NCBI GenBank assembly: GCA_041688515.1
Contig: JBDNHZ010000270.1
Span: 1 to 25,112 of the forward strand
Reading direction: 5' to 3'
DNA: 25,112 nucleotides
From: UBA6176 sp041688515
GTDB taxonomy: Bacteria; Verrucomicrobiota; Verrucomicrobiia; Limisphaerales; UBA9464
Shown: positions 15,294-22,930 of the stretch, in pieces
Layout: every line of letters begins with the position of its first letter
How positions within the stretch are numbered: position 1 is the stretch's first letter
Program-made: the position numbers and the translations under genes
Notes under the pieces: generated by a model
Told to the model about the DNA's origin: nothing
Seen by the model: the letters and a program-made list of their open reading frames with translations, nothing else
Database searches by the model: none

Positions 15294-16405
15294 GGCAGGT
15301 TCAACGACTCCAGATTGAGGACGGTTCCGACCTTGCGCACCACCATCGCGTGGGTGGCACCAAACCGGTCGAGTTGCTCCACGCCAGTCCAACCGCTGAC
15401 CGTCTCGTACGTCAGCCCCTGCGTCGCCCCATCCTTCACCGGAAGACGGATCGGTTCCGCTGAGGTGATGCCCTCGGTGGTGACCTTCATGACCCCGCGC
15501 GCGCTGTTCGCCAGCAGCAGGTACTGCTTTCCGTCCTTCTCATAGGAGATCATGTCGAGGGGACGGTTGCGGTTGCCGAGTTCGGCAATGGTCTTGCCCT
15601 GGACCTTGGCTCCGGGCTGCAGGTCCTTGAGCGGAAATTGAACCAGGGGAGTGCAGGTATAGGCCGCCAGCAGGTGGGGTTGATTGCCAACGCTGATGGG
15701 GACGAAGGTGCGGATTGGTGCGCGGGTTTCGAACTGTCCGTGAGCACCGTGGTAGATCTCGACGGTCGAACCGTTGGCCACCTTCTGGAACGGGAACGGG
15801 ATGGAGCGCAGGGTGGAAGCAAATTCCTCATTGGAAAGCCCGGCGACCACCACTTGCCCGTCCAGAAAGGCCAGATCGGTGATCGACTCCATCCGGGGAT
15901 TCGACTGCCGACGTCCTTCGCCAACCACGGCGTCCTTGGGTGCATCGGGGAGTTCGGCTTTCGAGAATTTCACCCGATCAAGCCCGACGACTTCGAGGGC
16001 GGAATCGGCACCGACCCGGAGCAGGACCGGCGTCGATTCGGGGCCGCGGCCGCGGGATACCGCGAGGTAGGCCTTCCCGGAGATCGGATTGACGGCGAGA
16101 TCGTTGACCAGGAGTTGGTCAGGAGTTGACCCAAGCAGGGCGGCGAGCTTGGACTCGAGGGCATCGACCTTGAAAGCCCGCGCTGCGGCGCCGGCCTGAG
16201 TGTCGCCGGTGGCGACGGCGATGACAGCTGCGCCCTTGCTGTCGGCGAGAAACAGGATGCCATCCGGACCAAAGGCCAATTGGCTGATGGATTTCACCGG
16301 GGCCTTTCCTTCCTGGAATCCCGCGGTCCTTCCGCCGGCGGGTTGGGTGGCTGCGGTGACGGAAAGCCCGGTGGTGATCAGGGCGAGCGAGGCGAGAGTC
16401 TTCAT
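15290..16405 (-). CDS. Exported β-propeller-like protein, unknown function
   Basis: A 371-residue protein. The ATG at 16405 is chosen because GGAG lies 8 nt upstream and it opens a signal peptide (MKTLASLALITTGLSVTAATQPA). The rest shows repeated blade-like segments, such as QLAFGPDGILFLADS, DLAVNPISGKAYLAVSRG, DLAFLDGQVVVAGLS, LLAAYTCTPLVQFPLKDL and MISYEKDGKQYLLLANSARGVMKV, consistent with a six- or seven-bladed propeller of the NHL/YVTN kind. No heme or PQQ motif is visible. It lies downstream of the giant cytochrome protein and overlaps the next gene by 4 nt, so it is likely part of a secreted complex. I cannot name the family. Confidence 0.7.
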   Translation of the reverse strand: MKTLASLALITTGLSVTAATQPAGGRTAGFQEGKAPVKSISQLAFGPDGILFLADSKGAAVIAVATGDTQAGAAARAFKVDALESKLAALLGSTPDQLLVNDLAVNPISGKAYLAVSRGRGPESTPVLLRVGADSALEVVGLDRVKFSKAELPDAPKDAVVGEGRRQSNPRMESITDLAFLDGQVVVAGLSNEEFASTLRSIPFPFQKVANGSTVEIYHGAHGQFETRAPIRTFVPISVGNQPHLLAAYTCTPLVQFPLKDLQPGAKVQGKTIAELGNRNRPLDMISYEKDGKQYLLLANSARGVMKVTTEGITSAEPIRLPVKDGATQGLTYETVSGWTGVEQLDRFGATHAMVVRKVGTVLNLESLNLP

Positions 16406-16518
16406 GGATTGCTCCGGAGGTGACAAGGGATGGAACGGTTGTGGACCGATCCTGCCGGTTTGTCTAACGGGAGTTGGGGAGGGGTCAGCATCGGCCTCTC
16501 TAAGTGCAGGGAGGAGGA

Positions 16519-16543
16519 GGGCGAGGACGCCCGCGGTCCCAGG
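16519..16543 (+). repeat. Intergenic repeat module B, copy 1
   Basis: 25 nt of the form GGGCGrGGACGCCyGCGsTCCCAGG, matching 20320-20344 at 22 of 25 positions in the same orientation. Both copies are preceded by a GGGAGGA-type purine run. It lies in the 176-nt gap between two minus-strand genes. Confidence 0.6.
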
Positions 16544-16554
16544 GGTGGCCCCGC

Positions 16555-16572
16555 GCGGCCGTCCTCGGCCGC
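16555..16572 (-). terminator. Hairpin after the giant cytochrome gene
   Basis: Perfect 7-bp stem GCGGCCG (16555-16561) with CGGCCGC (16566-16572) and a 4-nt loop, starting about 10 nt past the stop codon of the minus-strand gene. No T-run follows on either strand, so it may be a transcript-end hairpin or part of a repeat rather than a classical terminator. Confidence 0.3.
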
Positions 16573-16581
16573 TCCGCCCGT

Positions 16582-19500
16582 TCACTTCCCCCGCTGGGCG
16601 AGAAGGAAGGCCATGAGATGGAGGAAATCCTGCTCCGGGATCGCCTCGGCGAAGTTGTCGGGCATGAGCGAGAGATCACTCTCACGGCGCTCGGCGATGT
16701 CGGCGCGGCGGACGACCACTTCGGCGCCGACGGCGTTGGCGAGGATCACCTGGGCTCCTTCATCGCGACGGAACAGACCCGCGAGCGTGTCGCCCGACTT
16801 GAGGGTGACGAGCGTCTGGCGAAAGGCGTGATCGACGTTTCGATTCGGATCGAGGACATCCTCGCACAGACGTTCGGCCCCGCGATTGCCGATCCCGGTC
16901 AACTGCGGCCCCACCAGTCCACCCTTGCCGTTGAGTTGGTGGCAGGCGGCACATTGCTGGGTGAACACCCGCTCGCCCTCGGCGATTTTGGCGGTGGCCG
17001 CCTGCGCCTCCCACAACTGACGCCGCGCCACGACCATCTTCTCGCGGGCTTCATCGGACGGCGGCAGTTCCTGCACGACGTTTTGGATCCGTGCCTCGGC
17101 TTCCGGAATACGCGCGGCCAGGAGCCGGGACCGGACGGCGGTGTTCTGGAGCAAGCGGGCGGGGGCGCGTCCCTGCTCGGCAGCGAGGAGTAATTCGGCA
17201 GCGCCCACGGGCGACGACGCGAGCCCCTGCGCCCACCGGTTCTGGAGGCGCTGTGGCACGGACTTCAATCCGGCCAGGACGACCGCGCGGGCGGGGGCCG
17301 ACTTCTGGGCGGCCAAAGCCTCACCCAGCTTTTCGGTGAAAGCCGACGGTTCCTGCGGATCCGTCAATCGCTCCGCCAACACGACGCCGCTGGCCCCGTC
17401 CGAAAACGCCATGGAGGCACGTGCAGCGGCGAGCCGGACTTCCGGGTCCTGCCCGCGGTCGAGGGCAGTCGTTCGAAGAAGGGGTTCGTGCTCCTTCAAA
17501 CCGAGTCGTGCGGCGAGATCGGCCGCAGCCGCGCGCCGTTCAGTAGCGGCGCGAAGGCCGACGGACGGAAGTCGGACAACGGCGGGTTCGAACCGCGACA
17601 CGGCGATCCAGGCGAAGGCCCCAGCGGTGTCGCCATCCACGGCCTCGAACACCACCGTCCGTCCGGCGTGGGCGGTCAGATCCCAGACGATCTTCTGGGC
17701 CTCGTCATTGCGCGGGGGAGCGGCCTCGACGAGCACTGCTCCGGACGCGGCATCGCGGAGGCGAGCGACGTTCAGCCTCTGGAGGGGTTTGTCCGGATAC
17801 CCGTCATGTCCGGCGAACCAGAAGGAGAACCTGGACGGAGCGGGAAACGGAGCGGAACGGAGCGTCCCGGTCAGGGATTCGCCGTGAGGAAAACTCGAGA
17901 GGACCGGACCGGCCGTGCGATCGGCAAACCGGCGCTCCTGCCGGTCCCAGGGATTGGCTGTGGGTGCCTTGACCAGCGGCACATTGATCCAACCGGCGGC
18001 AGGATCGGAGCCCCCGAGCAGACCGGCCACCAGGCTGGCACCCCACTCCCGCACCGGAGCGGGGAGCGCCAGACCCCGCTGCTGAAGACCCTGTTCCACC
18101 GACTGGAAAAGTCCGAACTGGGCACCGGGATCGGAGGCATGCTGAACCCGGGCCAACTCGACGAGTTGTCCCAGTCCTGTTTCCGGCGCGTTGCGCGCTG
18201 CGTGGCGCAGGACGTCGCCCGCCGACGGACCGCCCCGCATGGATCCCTGGGACAACTCCCGCAGGAGAAAGCTGCTGGCTCCAGGCGATGCGACGGCGAT
18301 GGCAACGTCCGAGAGCATTCGAACTTCAGCGTCCGTTCGGTCCTTGCGATCCAGGACCGACTGCATGACGGCCGCCACTCGGAGATGATCCCGGACGGAC
18401 TTGCGCAGGACATAGACCAGATGCGCGTCCGCGGCATCCGCCGCCGCGAGTGCCTGGAGCAATGCCTGCAAGCCTTCCGCAGTGGGAGCCTGGGACAGGG
18501 CCTCGGCGGCGCACCGGCGCACGAGGGAATCCACGTCCTGCAATCCCTGAAGAGCCACCCGCATGGCTGCCTGGGCGGCAGCGGCGGCGATTCCACCTGG
18601 ACGCGTCTGCCGGTAGAGGAGATCGGTGGCGATCCGCTGTGCGTGGATGCGCACCAGGACATCGGAACTCGCGCTGGCCTCGGTCAACAGGCCGGGTTCG
18701 AGGACCTGGAGACGTTCCAACATCCACAGGGCATGGATGCGTTGATGCACGTTTACCGGCTTCCGTGCGGCTGCCAGGACCGGAGCCTGGGCGCGCACGC
18801 CGAAGCGATCGTCCAACTCTTCCATCGCGAGGAGCCGGCGGGAGAGACTGGGCGACGCAAGTTCACCCACCAATCCTTCTACCGTCCCAGGCAGGGCACC
18901 GGGACGCAGACGCGGCTGACCCTCGGTTCCATGATAGACGACGCGCCACAGGCGGCCGCGTTCGCGGTCCCGGCCAGGATGCAGAAGGGGCACCTCGTAA
19001 TGGCCAATGATCCGATTGTAGAAGTCGGCGATGTACAATGCTCCGTCCGGAGCGAGGCAGGTGTCGACCGGTCGAAACCAGGGATCTTCGCAGGTCAGGA
19101 AATCTTTCAGCTCGACCGCGCGCGGAGAGGAACCGGTGAACTCGATCCGGTCACGGTTCAACCGGCTGGTCATGACGTTGCCGATGAAGAAATTGTCCTG
19201 GAACTCGGCCGGCCAGAGGTCGTCGGTGTAGTAACAGGCACCATCGATTGCCGTACTGCCGTGGGCATGCTCCATCAACGTCGGAGCGAACCCGAGGCCG
19301 TCATGCGGCTTGCCGAAGCTCGGGTAGAAACCGCCGGCGAGGAGTTGGTAAATGGGCGCGCTGTGGCAGTCGCTGGAGTAGAGGTTACCGCGGGCATCCC
19401 AGGTCAGGCCGAACGGATTCACCTGGCCCCAGGTGTGATGTTCGATCCGGGAACCGTCGAGACGGACCCGGTAGGTGTTGCCCGAGTTCAGATCGACCCG

Positions 19501-20235
19501 GTTGCCATCCCGGCTGGTGACGTGGGAATCGTTGTTGAACCCGTGGGTGGCATACAGCCATCCATCAAAGCCGCGCCGGAACGACGCCTGGTTCCCGTGC
19601 GTGTCGCGGGTGTGATCGAACGGACCGTAGAAGAGTTCGCGACGATCGGCTTTGCCGTCTCCGTCCGTGTCTTCCAGGAGCCAGATGTTGGGAATCGACC
19701 ACACCAGCGCCTTCCACGTCTCGCGTCCGTCCTTTCCCGGGCTGCGGAAGGGATGGATCCCGATCGGAATGTTCAGTCCATCGGCGAACTGGGTCACCTT
19801 GCGGGCATGCCCGTCCGGGCCGAAATCCTCGAAGATCATGACCCGGTCCCGAGCAGGACGGTGGGTGGGTGCGGCGAAGGGATACTCGATCGAGGTGGTG
19901 ACCCACAGCCGGCCCAGGGCATCGAAGGCCAGGTTCATGGGCTTGTGAATGTCCGGTTCCTGGGTGACCAGCTGGATGCTGAAGCCGGGCGGCAGCTTGA
20001 ACTTCTTCAACTGTTCGGCCGGCGTGAGGGCCTCGGTGGTTCTGACGCCGAGGGCCAGTTCCTCCTCCGCCGCGGCGTGGAGGCGCGCCGTTGCAACCGA
20101 CGCCATCACCACCAGCGCCGCCGTTGGAATCCAGGACATGGGAATCACCGACGCCGAGACTACCCAACCGGATTCAGTTCGGGAAGAGCCGGCGCGACCG
20201 TCGCCCACATCGCGACGTGTTCTACGAGTCCCCAT
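16582..20235 (-). CDS. Giant PVC-type membrane-bound dehydrogenase-like / HEAT / cytochrome c protein
   Basis: About 1217 residues, exported. Domains: an N-terminal propeller of the 'putative membrane-bound dehydrogenase' type found in Pirellula/Verrucomicrobium (about 70-450; LPPGFSIQLVTQEPDIHKPMN, AFDALGRLWVTTS, LEDTDGDGKAD, GFDGWLYATHGF, QVNPFGLTWDARGNLYSSDCH, APDGALYIADFYNRIIGHYE). Next are Ala/Leu-rich HEAT-like helical repeats (about 470-760), a β-rich segment, and a C-terminal cytochrome c domain with heme motif CAACH (about 1095-1099) and Met-ligand-like LMPDNF. The start is uncertain: ATG 20235 has GGGAG 6 nt upstream and a basic N-region; ATG 20139, 32 codons later, opens directly on the signal peptide (MSWIPTAALVVMASVATA). 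It is probably a periplasmic electron-transfer oxidoreductase; the substrate is unknown. Confidence 0.9.
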   Translation of the reverse strand: MGTRRTRRDVGDGRAGSSRTESGWVVSASVIPMSWIPTAALVVMASVATARLHAAAEEELALGVRTTEALTPAEQLKKFKLPPGFSIQLVTQEPDIHKPMNLAFDALGRLWVTTSIEYPFAAPTHRPARDRVMIFEDFGPDGHARKVTQFADGLNIPIGIHPFRSPGKDGRETWKALVWSIPNIWLLEDTDGDGKADRRELFYGPFDHTRDTHGNQASFRRGFDGWLYATHGFNNDSHVTSRDGNRVDLNSGNTYRVRLDGSRIEHHTWGQVNPFGLTWDARGNLYSSDCHSAPIYQLLAGGFYPSFGKPHDGLGFAPTLMEHAHGSTAIDGACYYTDDLWPAEFQDNFFIGNVMTSRLNRDRIEFTGSSPRAVELKDFLTCEDPWFRPVDTCLAPDGALYIADFYNRIIGHYEVPLLHPGRDRERGRLWRVVYHGTEGQPRLRPGALPGTVEGLVGELASPSLSRRLLAMEELDDRFGVRAQAPVLAAARKPVNVHQRIHALWMLERLQVLEPGLLTEASASSDVLVRIHAQRIATDLLYRQTRPGGIAAAAAQAAMRVALQGLQDVDSLVRRCAAEALSQAPTAEGLQALLQALAAADAADAHLVYVLRKSVRDHLRVAAVMQSVLDRKDRTDAEVRMLSDVAIAVASPGASSFLLRELSQGSMRGGPSAGDVLRHAARNAPETGLGQLVELARVQHASDPGAQFGLFQSVEQGLQQRGLALPAPVREWGASLVAGLLGGSDPAAGWINVPLVKAPTANPWDRQERRFADRTAGPVLSSFPHGESLTGTLRSAPFPAPSRFSFWFAGHDGYPDKPLQRLNVARLRDAASGAVLVEAAPPRNDEAQKIVWDLTAHAGRTVVFEAVDGDTAGAFAWIAVSRFEPAVVRLPSVGLRAATERRAAAADLAARLGLKEHEPLLRTTALDRGQDPEVRLAAARASMAFSDGASGVVLAERLTDPQEPSAFTEKLGEALAAQKSAPARAVVLAGLKSVPQRLQNRWAQGLASSPVGAAELLLAAEQGRAPARLLQNTAVRSRLLAARIPEAEARIQNVVQELPPSDEAREKMVVARRQLWEAQAATAKIAEGERVFTQQCAACHQLNGKGGLVGPQLTGIGNRGAERLCEDVLDPNRNVDHAFRQTLVTLKSGDTLAGLFRRDEGAQVILANAVGAEVVVRRADIAERRESDLSLMPDNFAEAIPEQDFLHLMAFLLAQRGK

Positions 20236-20254
20236 GACCGACTCCCGTAGTTTC

Positions 20255-20285
20255 GGACTCGCGGAGCTCGTCCCTCCAAGAGCTC
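20255..20285 (+). repeat. Intergenic repeat module A, copy 2
   Basis: Matches 8359-8388 (28 of 31 aligned positions). Here the stem is perfect: GAGCTC (20265-20270 region) and GAGCTC (20280-20285 region) around GTCCCTCCAA. The conserved loop with a restored stem suggests that the hairpin itself is under constraint. Confidence 0.7.
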
Positions 20286-20319
20286 GTCCTGTGATCTCGG
20301 GAGGCTGGGAGGATGAGGT

Positions 20320-20344
20320 GGGCGGGGACGCCTGCGCTCCCAGG
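20320..20344 (+). repeat. Intergenic repeat module B, copy 2
   Basis: Matches 16519-16543 at 22 of 25 positions in the same orientation. It lies 34 nt after module A, so here the two modules may form one composite element. Confidence 0.6.
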
Positions 20345-20440
20345 AGGGGGCCGTGTCCGGATGCACCCGATCGGCCTGAAACCGGAAAACAGGGCTTGCG
20401 ACCCATGCGGAGGAAGGGCTTTGTTGGCAGTACTTCCGCC

Positions 20441-22312
20441 ATGGGTGACGAAAAAATCCGACGCCGATCCAGAAAGCGCCACAGTCTGGGCTCCCTTCTC
20501 GCGTCCTCGCAACGCCGCGAAACCAGCATCATCGCGGTCCTTCGGGACGATGCCAAGTTCCGCTGGGCCTTCAGCCTGTTGATCCTGGCCGGGCTCGCGC
20601 TCGGCATCATGCTGCCCAAGGTCTGGATCACTACCGACGCGGGAATCGTCCCGGTGGTCAAGGTTAGCGGTCTGGACCTGCTCCAGACCCGGTCGCTGAT
20701 GCGGACGGCCCGGAAGCAGGAAGAGGCCGGCAACAAGCCTGAGGCGATCCAGGCCTGGACCTCGGCCATCGCCAACAACCAGGGCGACATCGGTGCCATC
20801 CGCGGCCTGCTGGATATTCTGGGGCGGGACGAGCGACTGGAGCGCCGTTGGGTGGGCATGGGAGTCGGACAGGCCTACTGGCTGCTGCAACTGACCCGCA
20901 CCAACCAGGCCGATCTCGAGTTGGTAGGTAAGTTCTTCGAGCGCGCCGAACTCCACGAACTTACCATTCGACTGCTCGGCGAACCCCAACAGCCCCGCAC
21001 GCCGTCGACCAGCCACTCCCTCGCCATCGCCTATTTCGAGACCTCCCGGATGGACCAGTTTGCCGAGCTCTGGGAGCAGCACAGAGCCGAGCTGGGGACC
21101 GACCCCCAACTGCAGTTGTACCACGCCGCTTGGGCTTCGGTCTGGGGACCGCCGTCCGGGATCAAGGAAGGACTCCGGATCCTGACCGAGGGAACGAAGG
21201 ACCGGGCGCACCAGACGCACGCGCTGCAACTGCTGCTGAACATCCAGTCGCAGCGCCTCGATCCGGATGGGTTCAACGCCACCTTTGCCGAATTGCAAGC
21301 CCTGCGCGCCGACCGGATCCAGGATCACATCCGATACTGGATGCTCCTGAACTACCTCGGCCAGCACGCCCTTGCGGTGGAGAAGGCGCGGGCCTATGCC
21401 GTCCCCCCCCAGACGGTGACGGAAGCCGATCTGTTGCTGAAGGTGTGGAACCTGCTCGGCATGCACGATCTGGCGGTGGATTTCGCCCGCCAGCAGATGC
21501 CGTCCTTTCCTGGGGCGCCCCAGCTTTGGCTGATGATCGGACGCATGCTGACGACCGCCCAGCGCTGGGATGACCTGAGGTCGGTCGCGGTGGAGATGCG
21601 CAACAATCCGCGGCTCGCCCGCGTGTTTGGTGGCTACACGTTCTTCCTGGAGGGCGTCGCCGAGCACGGACTTGATAAGCGTGCGCGCGCCGAGGAATCC
21701 TTCCGCCAAATGCTGAGTTCCATGCCGGAAGACACCCTGATGGCCTTCGAATGCGGGACGACGCTTCAACGCCTCGGGTACAACGAAACCGCCCAGGCGA
21801 TCTACAAGCGACTGGAAAGCGTCCTGGGTGGGAAGGTCGAGTTCTGGCAGAAGATGGCCCAGAGCGCCCACGACACCCAGAATGCCGACCTGCTCATCAC
21901 TGCCTGCGAAAAGGCCTACCAACTCGCCCCGACCAATCCCGTCGCCATCAACAATTACGCCGCCGTCCTCCTCATGTCCCGCCGTGATCCGGCGCAGGCG
22001 ATCCGTCTCACGGTGGACGTGGTCAGCCGGGCTCCGGAATCCCGCATCGCCGTCATCAACCATGGCCTTGCCCTCGCCCAGACCGGCCAATTCACCGAGG
22101 CGCGTCGCACGTTGGATGGCGTCAATCCTGCCAATCTGTCCAACGAGGAAAAGACGTTCTGGAACATGGGTCAACTGGAGTGCGCCCTCGGCCAGAACGA
22201 CCTCGACCGCGCCCGGTCCCACGTCGATCTGGTCGAACAGCGATTCCTGTTCCCGCCGCAGGCCGACTGGCTGGCCAAGGCCCGTGCGAAGCTGGTGAAG
22301 AGGACCGGCTGA
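20441..22312 (+). CDS. Membrane-anchored TPR-repeat protein
   Basis: A 623-residue protein with a basic cytoplasmic N-tail (KIRRRSRKRH), one membrane helix at about 41-59 (RWAFSLLILAGLALGIMLP) and a long extracytoplasmic region of helical hairpin repeats: ARKQEEAGNKPEAIQAWTSAI, ELWEQHRAELGTDPQLQLYH, GTTLQRLGYNETAQAIYKRL, ACEKAYQLAPTNPVAINNYA and ALAQTGQFTEARRTLDGV, which match TPR spacing and the PxxPxAxNNxA pattern. It is probably a scaffold for a periplasmic or envelope complex. ATG 20441 is chosen; an in-frame ATG at 20405 is possible, and neither has a strong Shine-Dalgarno. It is followed after 42 nt by a small membrane protein on the same strand. Confidence 0.85.
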   Translation: MGDEKIRRRSRKRHSLGSLLASSQRRETSIIAVLRDDAKFRWAFSLLILAGLALGIMLPKVWITTDAGIVPVVKVSGLDLLQTRSLMRTARKQEEAGNKPEAIQAWTSAIANNQGDIGAIRGLLDILGRDERLERRWVGMGVGQAYWLLQLTRTNQADLELVGKFFERAELHELTIRLLGEPQQPRTPSTSHSLAIAYFETSRMDQFAELWEQHRAELGTDPQLQLYHAAWASVWGPPSGIKEGLRILTEGTKDRAHQTHALQLLLNIQSQRLDPDGFNATFAELQALRADRIQDHIRYWMLLNYLGQHALAVEKARAYAVPPQTVTEADLLLKVWNLLGMHDLAVDFARQQMPSFPGAPQLWLMIGRMLTTAQRWDDLRSVAVEMRNNPRLARVFGGYTFFLEGVAEHGLDKRARAEESFRQMLSSMPEDTLMAFECGTTLQRLGYNETAQAIYKRLESVLGGKVEFWQKMAQSAHDTQNADLLITACEKAYQLAPTNPVAINNYAAVLLMSRRDPAQAIRLTVDVVSRAPESRIAVINHGLALAQTGQFTEARRTLDGVNPANLSNEEKTFWNMGQLECALGQNDLDRARSHVDLVEQRFLFPPQADWLAKARAKLVKRTG

Positions 22313-22354
22313 GCGCGCCGGCCGCTGCGAGGCATCCATGACCCGGCACTGCTC

Positions 22355-22822
22355 GTGAAATCTCCCTGGTCCCAATTCTTCCTGCGCTGGCTCTCGACCG
22401 CCCTCGCCGTGTTTGTTGCGTCGAGGTTGCCGGGCGTCGAATGCCATCGGCTCCCCCCACTGCTGCTCGCCGCGCTCGTCCTCGGTCTCCTCAATGTCCT
22501 GGTGCGACCGGTGCTGCTGCTGGCATCCGTACCACTCATGCTGATCACCCTCGGATTGGGCATCCCGATCATCCTGGTCTGCATCAACGCCCTTCTCTTC
22601 TGGCTGGCGGGACAACTCGTGGCCGGCTTTGAAGTCCGCGGATTCTGGCCGTCGGTCGGCGGAGGGTTGGTGGTCAGCTTCGTCAGTTGGATCCTGAACA
22701 AGCTCTTCGGCGTGAATTCTCGACCGGCCATCGCCCGGACGGAGGCACCCACCCCAGCCCCCGGCCATCCCCGGGACCGCCAGGGTCCACCCGACGGAGA
22801 CGGCCCGGTCATCGATGTCTAG
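22355..22822 (+). CDS. Small membrane protein of the phage holin family IV / YvlD type
   Basis: A 155-residue protein with four closely spaced membrane segments (about 10-22, 33-57, 59-83 and 94-115). It has the family's typical sequence LLAALVLGLLNVLVRPVLLL, the ITLGLGIPIILVCINALLFWLAG segment and a V.GF.V.GFWPSVGGGLVVSFVSWILN ending. The C-terminal ~38 residues are a Pro/Arg/Asp-rich tail. YvlD-like proteins are widespread chromosomal membrane proteins, often linked to envelope stress, and the 'holin' name does not imply a phage here. It starts at GTG 22355. It is probably co-transcribed with the TPR gene. Confidence 0.85.
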   Translation: MKSPWSQFFLRWLSTALAVFVASRLPGVECHRLPPLLLAALVLGLLNVLVRPVLLLASVPLMLITLGLGIPIILVCINALLFWLAGQLVAGFEVRGFWPSVGGGLVVSFVSWILNKLFGVNSRPAIARTEAPTPAPGHPRDRQGPPDGDGPVIDV

Positions 22823-22930
22823 GTCGGAGCGCTGGAAGGCGCCGTCGGGCCGCGGGCCCCTCCGTTCAACGGCATCGTTACGCTCAAGCTGCTGTGGAAT
22901 TCGGGTGGGCAACCGGACTAGGCTTTCGCT

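Larger units (their letters stand above)
20236..20440. promoter_or_regulatory. Divergent promoter region holding repeat modules A and B
   Basis: A 205-nt gap between the minus-strand cytochrome gene and the plus-strand TPR gene. It must contain both promoters, but no clear -35/-10 pair was found. Repeat modules A and B occupy 20255-20344. Confidence 0.4.

Noticed and set aside
17488..20250. Long plus-strand open frame (920 codons) opposite the giant cytochrome gene
   Set aside because: It is antisense to a gene with clear domains and a heme motif. Its translation is compositionally odd with no recognisable domain; high GC makes such shadow frames common.
22355..22822. Prophage or lysis cassette suggested by the 'holin' family name next to a peptidoglycan enzyme
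   Set aside because: YvlD-type proteins are ordinary chromosomal membrane proteins, and no phage structural, integrase or lysozyme gene is nearby.
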